Source of the DNA: an uncultured Elioraea sp. | GTDB lineage: Bacteria; Pseudomonadota; Alphaproteobacteria; Acetobacterales; Acetobacteraceae | Assembly: GCA_937995555.1 (NCBI GenBank) | Contig: CALKJX010000141.1 | Location: 1-9,053, forward strand | Reading direction: 5' to 3' | Length of the DNA stretch: 9,053 nt | In this document: positions 7,302 to 9,053 of the stretch, piece after piece | Position numbering within the stretch: position 1 is the first letter of the stretch | Layout of the letters: the number at the start of each line of letters is the position of its first letter | The notes under the pieces: generated by a model | What the model was told of the DNA's origin: nothing | Database searches by the model: none | What the model saw: the letters and a program-made list of their open reading frames with translations, nothing else | Translations under genes and position numbers: made by a program

Positions 7302-7595
7302 TCACCTCGGCAAGGCGGCCTTGATGCGGTCGAGGATGCGGAGCGATTCCTGCATGCTGCGGGCGTCGTTCTGCTGGTGCGCGCGGTCATGCAGGGCGCG
7401 GCCCTCGTCGAGCTGCCGCGCCAGCGACATCCTCTGATCGGCCGGCAGCGACGCCGCGGCCAGCCGCTCTGCGACCTGCGGATATTCGGCCGTTCCGCGG
7501 CAGGCGAGCGCGCCGGAGGCACCGACGGCCGTCAGCAGTGCTCCGCTGAGCAGAAGGGTGGTGGGACGAAGGCCCCGGTCTCTCTGGTCGGTCAT
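7302..7595 (-). CDS. Small helical exported protein, unknown function
   Basis: I do not recognise this 97-residue protein. A hydrophobic segment (13-29) after a charged, basic N-terminus indicates export. A cysteine follows at 32, but the residues before it (Ala-Leu-Ala) do not make a canonical lipobox, so lipoprotein status is doubtful. The mature part is predicted to be wholly helical and highly charged (around 38-95), with the pattern AERLAAASLPADQRMSLARQL. ATG 7595 has GAGGTG just upstream. A longer in-frame start at 7667 would hide the signal sequence behind 24 residues and lacks a comparable site. It is the first gene of the minus-strand cluster, and its leader contains an 18-bp palindrome. 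Confidence 0.68.
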   Translation of the reverse strand: MTDQRDRGLRPTTLLLSGALLTAVGASGALACRGTAEYPQVAERLAAASLPADQRMSLARQLDEGRALHDRAHQQNDARSMQESLRILDRIKAALPR

Positions 7596-7628
7596 TGGCA
7601 CCTCGGTACTCGTCAGGGTTGCAGGTCT

Positions 7629-7646
7629 CCGTGCCCACGGGCACGG
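7629..7646. promoter_or_regulatory. 18-bp palindrome, candidate operator or leader hairpin
   Basis: CCGTGCCC (7629-7636) and GGGCACGG (7639-7646) are perfect inverted repeats around a 2-bp spacer. As DNA this is a typical dyad for a dimeric regulator. As RNA in the minus-strand leader it can form a 7-bp stem with a CGTG tetraloop, 33 nt upstream of the ATG at 7595. There is no T-run, so it is not a terminator. Confidence 0.5.
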
Positions 7647-7759
7647 GGTTGTCATTGCAGTCCACATCGCGGACGGCGTAGCGCTGCCCCTATGGGAGGC
7701 CGGGACCAGGCGTAAACGACAAAGGCGGAAACGTCGGAAGGAACGGAAAAACCGGCGAA

Positions 7760-7788
7760 TTGCTGAATATTTTCAAATGGTTTATGGT
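7760..7788 (+). promoter_or_regulatory. Possible promoter of the HTH-TM regulator gene
   Basis: TTGCTG (7760-7765) and TATGGT (7783-7788) are separated by 17 bp in the only AT-rich stretch of the intergenic region. They match the sigma70 consensus at 3/6 and 4/6 positions, and transcription would start about 50 nt before the GTG at 7845. The -10 overlaps tandem ATGGTTT repeats (7777-7790) that could be a regulator site. Confidence 0.35.
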
Positions 7789-7844
7789 TTCTGCCTACCG
7801 TATGGTCTCGTCGAACGCAGCGTCGACCCGTGCGGAGGGATGGC

Positions 7845-8663
7845 GTGATCGAGAGCAGGGTTGCCGACATCGCGGAGTGGCATCGGCTGTTCGATGCCGT
7901 GTGTCTGGAGCGCGGCCATATCGACAACAGCGACCTTGCCGCCGCCTATTGCAACCTGACCCGGAAGAAGGCCGACGGCGCCTACGAGAGTGCCCTGCGA
8001 AGCCTCAACAACTGGCGTCGTGGCGCGCATGTGCCCAACCGCCGCAACGCGCGCATCCTCACCTTGCTGCTCGGTCTGCAGGATGGGGACCCGGTGCTGG
8101 CGCACTGGACCCGCTTGTACGAAGAAGCCCATCGGCGCAAACGCAATACCGATCCTGAGGAAGGGGAGTCCGAGGACACGGCCGGCGCCGCGCCGTCCGT
8201 GTCGGCCCCTGCCGCGCCGCGCCGTTCCCGCCCGTGGCGGATCGCCACCGCGGCCGTGCTCGCGCTGCTGGTCGCCGGCGGGGCGGTGATCGGGTGGGGT
8301 GACGGGGAGCAGGCGGCCCTGGACGCCAGCGGCCCGAAACCCGAGCCTGGTCCCGTGGTCATCGACATGACCGATCAGCGCATCTACTGGCGCGAACTGT
8401 CCGAGGTCACCGTCGGCGAGTCGGTCGTGGTGCATGCCAAGCGGGGGCGCTGCGGCCAGCAGCCACCCTCCTGGGAGGAGACATTCGCGCAACTGCCGGC
8501 GCTGACGACGGGCGTCTGGTCCGACGGCGGGGTGGGCTTCCGGGTCAGCCGTGCCTGCGGCGGGGCAACACCGGCCCGGGCGGTGGTGTTCACCGCGACG
8601 CGGCCGGGCGAGGACCGGTTCACGCTCTACGAAGACCCGATCACGATCCGGGTGGCGCAGTAA
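7845..8663 (+). CDS. Membrane-anchored XRE-like HTH protein with periplasmic domain (putative one-component regulator)
   Basis: The 272-residue product has three visible parts. Residues 10-100 are helical, and 28-78 read as an XRE-like helix-turn-helix (SDLAAAYCNL, then ALRSLNNWRRGAHVPN, then ILTLLLGL, where W-R-R-G-x-x-x-P matches the end of the recognition-helix region in XRE domains). A charged, Ala/Pro-rich linker (101-130) leads to one TM helix (131-151) preceded by Arg residues, so the N-terminus is cytoplasmic. Residues 165-272 form a beta-rich extracytoplasmic domain with two cysteines (Cys203, Cys238) that could form a disulfide. The layout resembles ToxR/CadC regulators but with an XRE-type, not winged, DNA-binding domain. 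I chose GTG 7845 because GGAGGG sits 5 nt upstream; GTG 7830 would add five residues without a better site. It diverges from the exported-protein cluster, its likely target. DNA binding is inferred. Confidence 0.78.
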   Translation: MIESRVADIAEWHRLFDAVCLERGHIDNSDLAAAYCNLTRKKADGAYESALRSLNNWRRGAHVPNRRNARILTLLLGLQDGDPVLAHWTRLYEEAHRRKRNTDPEEGESEDTAGAAPSVSAPAAPRRSRPWRIATAAVLALLVAGGAVIGWGDGEQAALDASGPKPEPGPVVIDMTDQRIYWRELSEVTVGESVVVHAKRGRCGQQPPSWEETFAQLPALTTGVWSDGGVGFRVSRACGGATPARAVVFTATRPGEDRFTLYEDPITIRVAQ

Positions 8664-8707
8664 CCGGCTCCGGCCGCCGCGCCGGCCCCGGTCACGGAGT
8701 TCAAGTG

Positions 8708-8738
8708 CGGGGAAACGGGCGACCGCCTGTTCCCCGCG
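8708..8738. terminator. Bidirectional hairpin terminator between convergent genes
   Basis: GCGGGGAA (8708-8715) pairs with TTCCCCGC (8731-8738). After one bulged A, CGGGC pairs with GCCTG (one G-T wobble), giving about 13 bp and a GACC loop. It lies between the end of the HTH-TM gene and the convergent stop at 8754. The T-content after the stem is modest on both strands, so efficiency is uncertain. Confidence 0.6.
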
Positions 8739-8753
8739 CCCCCTCCTTGTCGG

Positions 8754-9053
8754 CTACCCGACGCGGATATTTGCCGCGCGGATCACCGCGGCCTGGTCCT
8801 GGATGTCGCGCTCGAGGAAGGAGCGGAACTCGGCCGGCGACATCGGCATGGGATCGACCGCCTGCCGCGCCCAGGCCGCGCGGGTGTCCCCGGCCGTGGC
8901 GATCCGGGTGATCGCCGCGTTCAGCCGCTGCACCACGGCATCGGGCGTGCCGGTCGGCGCCATGATCCCGAGCCAGATCGACGCGACGTAGCCGGCAACG
9001 CCGGCCTCCGCGACGGTCGGGAGTTCGGGCAGCAGCGGGCTGCGCCGTTCGCC
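8754..9053 (-). CDS. Bug/TctC-family tripartite tricarboxylate transporter substrate-binding protein, C-terminal part
   Basis: Only the last 99 residues are in the window; the gene continues beyond base 9053. The visible end is typical of Bug-family periplasmic solute-binding proteins. The signature segment RSPLLPELPTVAEAG comes first, then LGIMAPTGTPDAVVQRLNAAI, and finally the helical closing segment SPAEFRSFLERDIQDQAAVIRAANI. These proteins bind small carboxylates or related organic anions and deliver them to TctAB-type permeases, though most copies in large paralogous sets are orphans. The stop is at 8754-8756. The signal peptide and ligand-binding loops lie outside the window, so the substrate cannot be guessed. 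Confidence 0.92.
   Translation of the reverse strand, partial: GERRSPLLPELPTVAEAGVAGYVASIWLGIMAPTGTPDAVVQRLNAAITRIATAGDTRAAWARQAVDPMPMSPAEFRSFLERDIQDQAAVIRAANIRVG

Larger units (their letters stand above)
7596..7844. promoter_or_regulatory. Divergent regulatory region between the exported-protein cluster and the HTH-TM regulator
   Basis: This 249-bp region separates the two transcription units and has no convincing gene. It holds, from left to right, an 18-bp palindrome (7629-7646), three CGGAA motifs at 7726, 7735 and 7744 (exactly 9 bp apart), and a locally AT-rich stretch (about 7745-7790) that stands out against the GC-rich surroundings and contains tandem ATGGTTT (7777-7790). The composition and repeats fit a shared promoter/operator region for both directions. 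Confidence 0.55.

Noticed and set aside
7494..7505. Lipobox at the first cluster gene's Cys32
   Set aside because: Residues before the Cys are Ala-Leu-Ala; position -3 should be Leu or similar, so a lipoprotein call is not supported.
7558..7848. Plus-strand 96-codon frame ending at the regulator start
   Set aside because: It begins inside the first cluster gene on the other strand, and its translation is a run of Arg/Lys from the CGGAA repeats with no plausible start site.
7760..8158. Plus-strand frame starting at TTG 7760
   Set aside because: It overlaps the regulator gene in another frame and turns into Arg/Pro/Ala-rich sequence; the real frame has a good ribosome-binding site at 7845.
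1..9053. tRNA/rRNA genes, CRISPR arrays, insertion sequences, integrase or att repeats
   Set aside because: Reading both strands showed no cloverleaf with a CCA end, no regular repeat-spacer array, no transposase or integrase motifs, and no terminal inverted repeats with target duplications.

Overview
The window is GC-rich (most codons end in G or C) and looks like the chromosome of an alphaproteobacterium, most likely Rhodospirillales/Acetobacteraceae. The clues are a 6S RNA directly followed by 5-formyltetrahydrofolate cyclo-ligase and a YmdB-type phosphoesterase, a YebC-RuvC pair downstream, and a Bug/TctC solute-binding protein. The family-level placement is inference; no rRNA or other direct taxonomic marker is present.

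Left part (1-5869), housekeeping with an interruption. The 3' part of a 6S RNA gene (about 1-125) runs into the start of a 5-FCL gene (126-695). This overlaps by 4 bases (GTGA) with a metallophosphoesterase of the YmdB/TIGR00282 family (692-1501). On the opposite strand, only 4 bp away, is a CBM48-GH13 glucan-branching-enzyme/alpha-amylase-like gene (3464-1506). It is split by two frameshifts although all catalytic motifs remain. Upstream of it on the same strand is an ACR3/bile-acid-symporter-type membrane transporter (4503-3550). Transcription then diverges to yebC (4603-5352) and ruvC (5345-5869), which overlap by 8 bp. The minus-strand pair therefore sits between two plus-strand housekeeping blocks.

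Right part (5894-8663), an uncharacterised divergent module. Four tightly packed minus-strand genes (7595-7302, 7295-6927, 6894-6514, 6517-5894) all encode small exported or membrane proteins that I cannot assign to a characterised family: a helical secreted protein, a small beta-rich secreted protein with two cysteines, a secreted four-cysteine CxxC protein, and a multi-TM protein with a C-terminal coiled coil. Divergently transcribed from a 249-bp intergenic region is a protein with an N-terminal XRE-like helix-turn-helix, one transmembrane segment and a C-terminal extracytoplasmic domain with two cysteines. This is the architecture of a ToxR/CadC-style membrane-anchored one-component regulator, although it lacks their winged helix. 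The intergenic region contains a perfect 8+8 bp palindrome, three CGGAA repeats at exact 9-bp spacing, and an AT-rich promoter-like stretch with tandem ATGGTTT. The inference is a membrane sensor-regulator controlling an envelope gene cluster. It is the best candidate for an undescribed system in this window.

Right edge (8664-9053): a hairpin terminator (8708-8738) separates the regulator gene from the convergent C-terminal end of a Bug/TctC-type tripartite tricarboxylate transporter substrate-binding protein, truncated by the window end.
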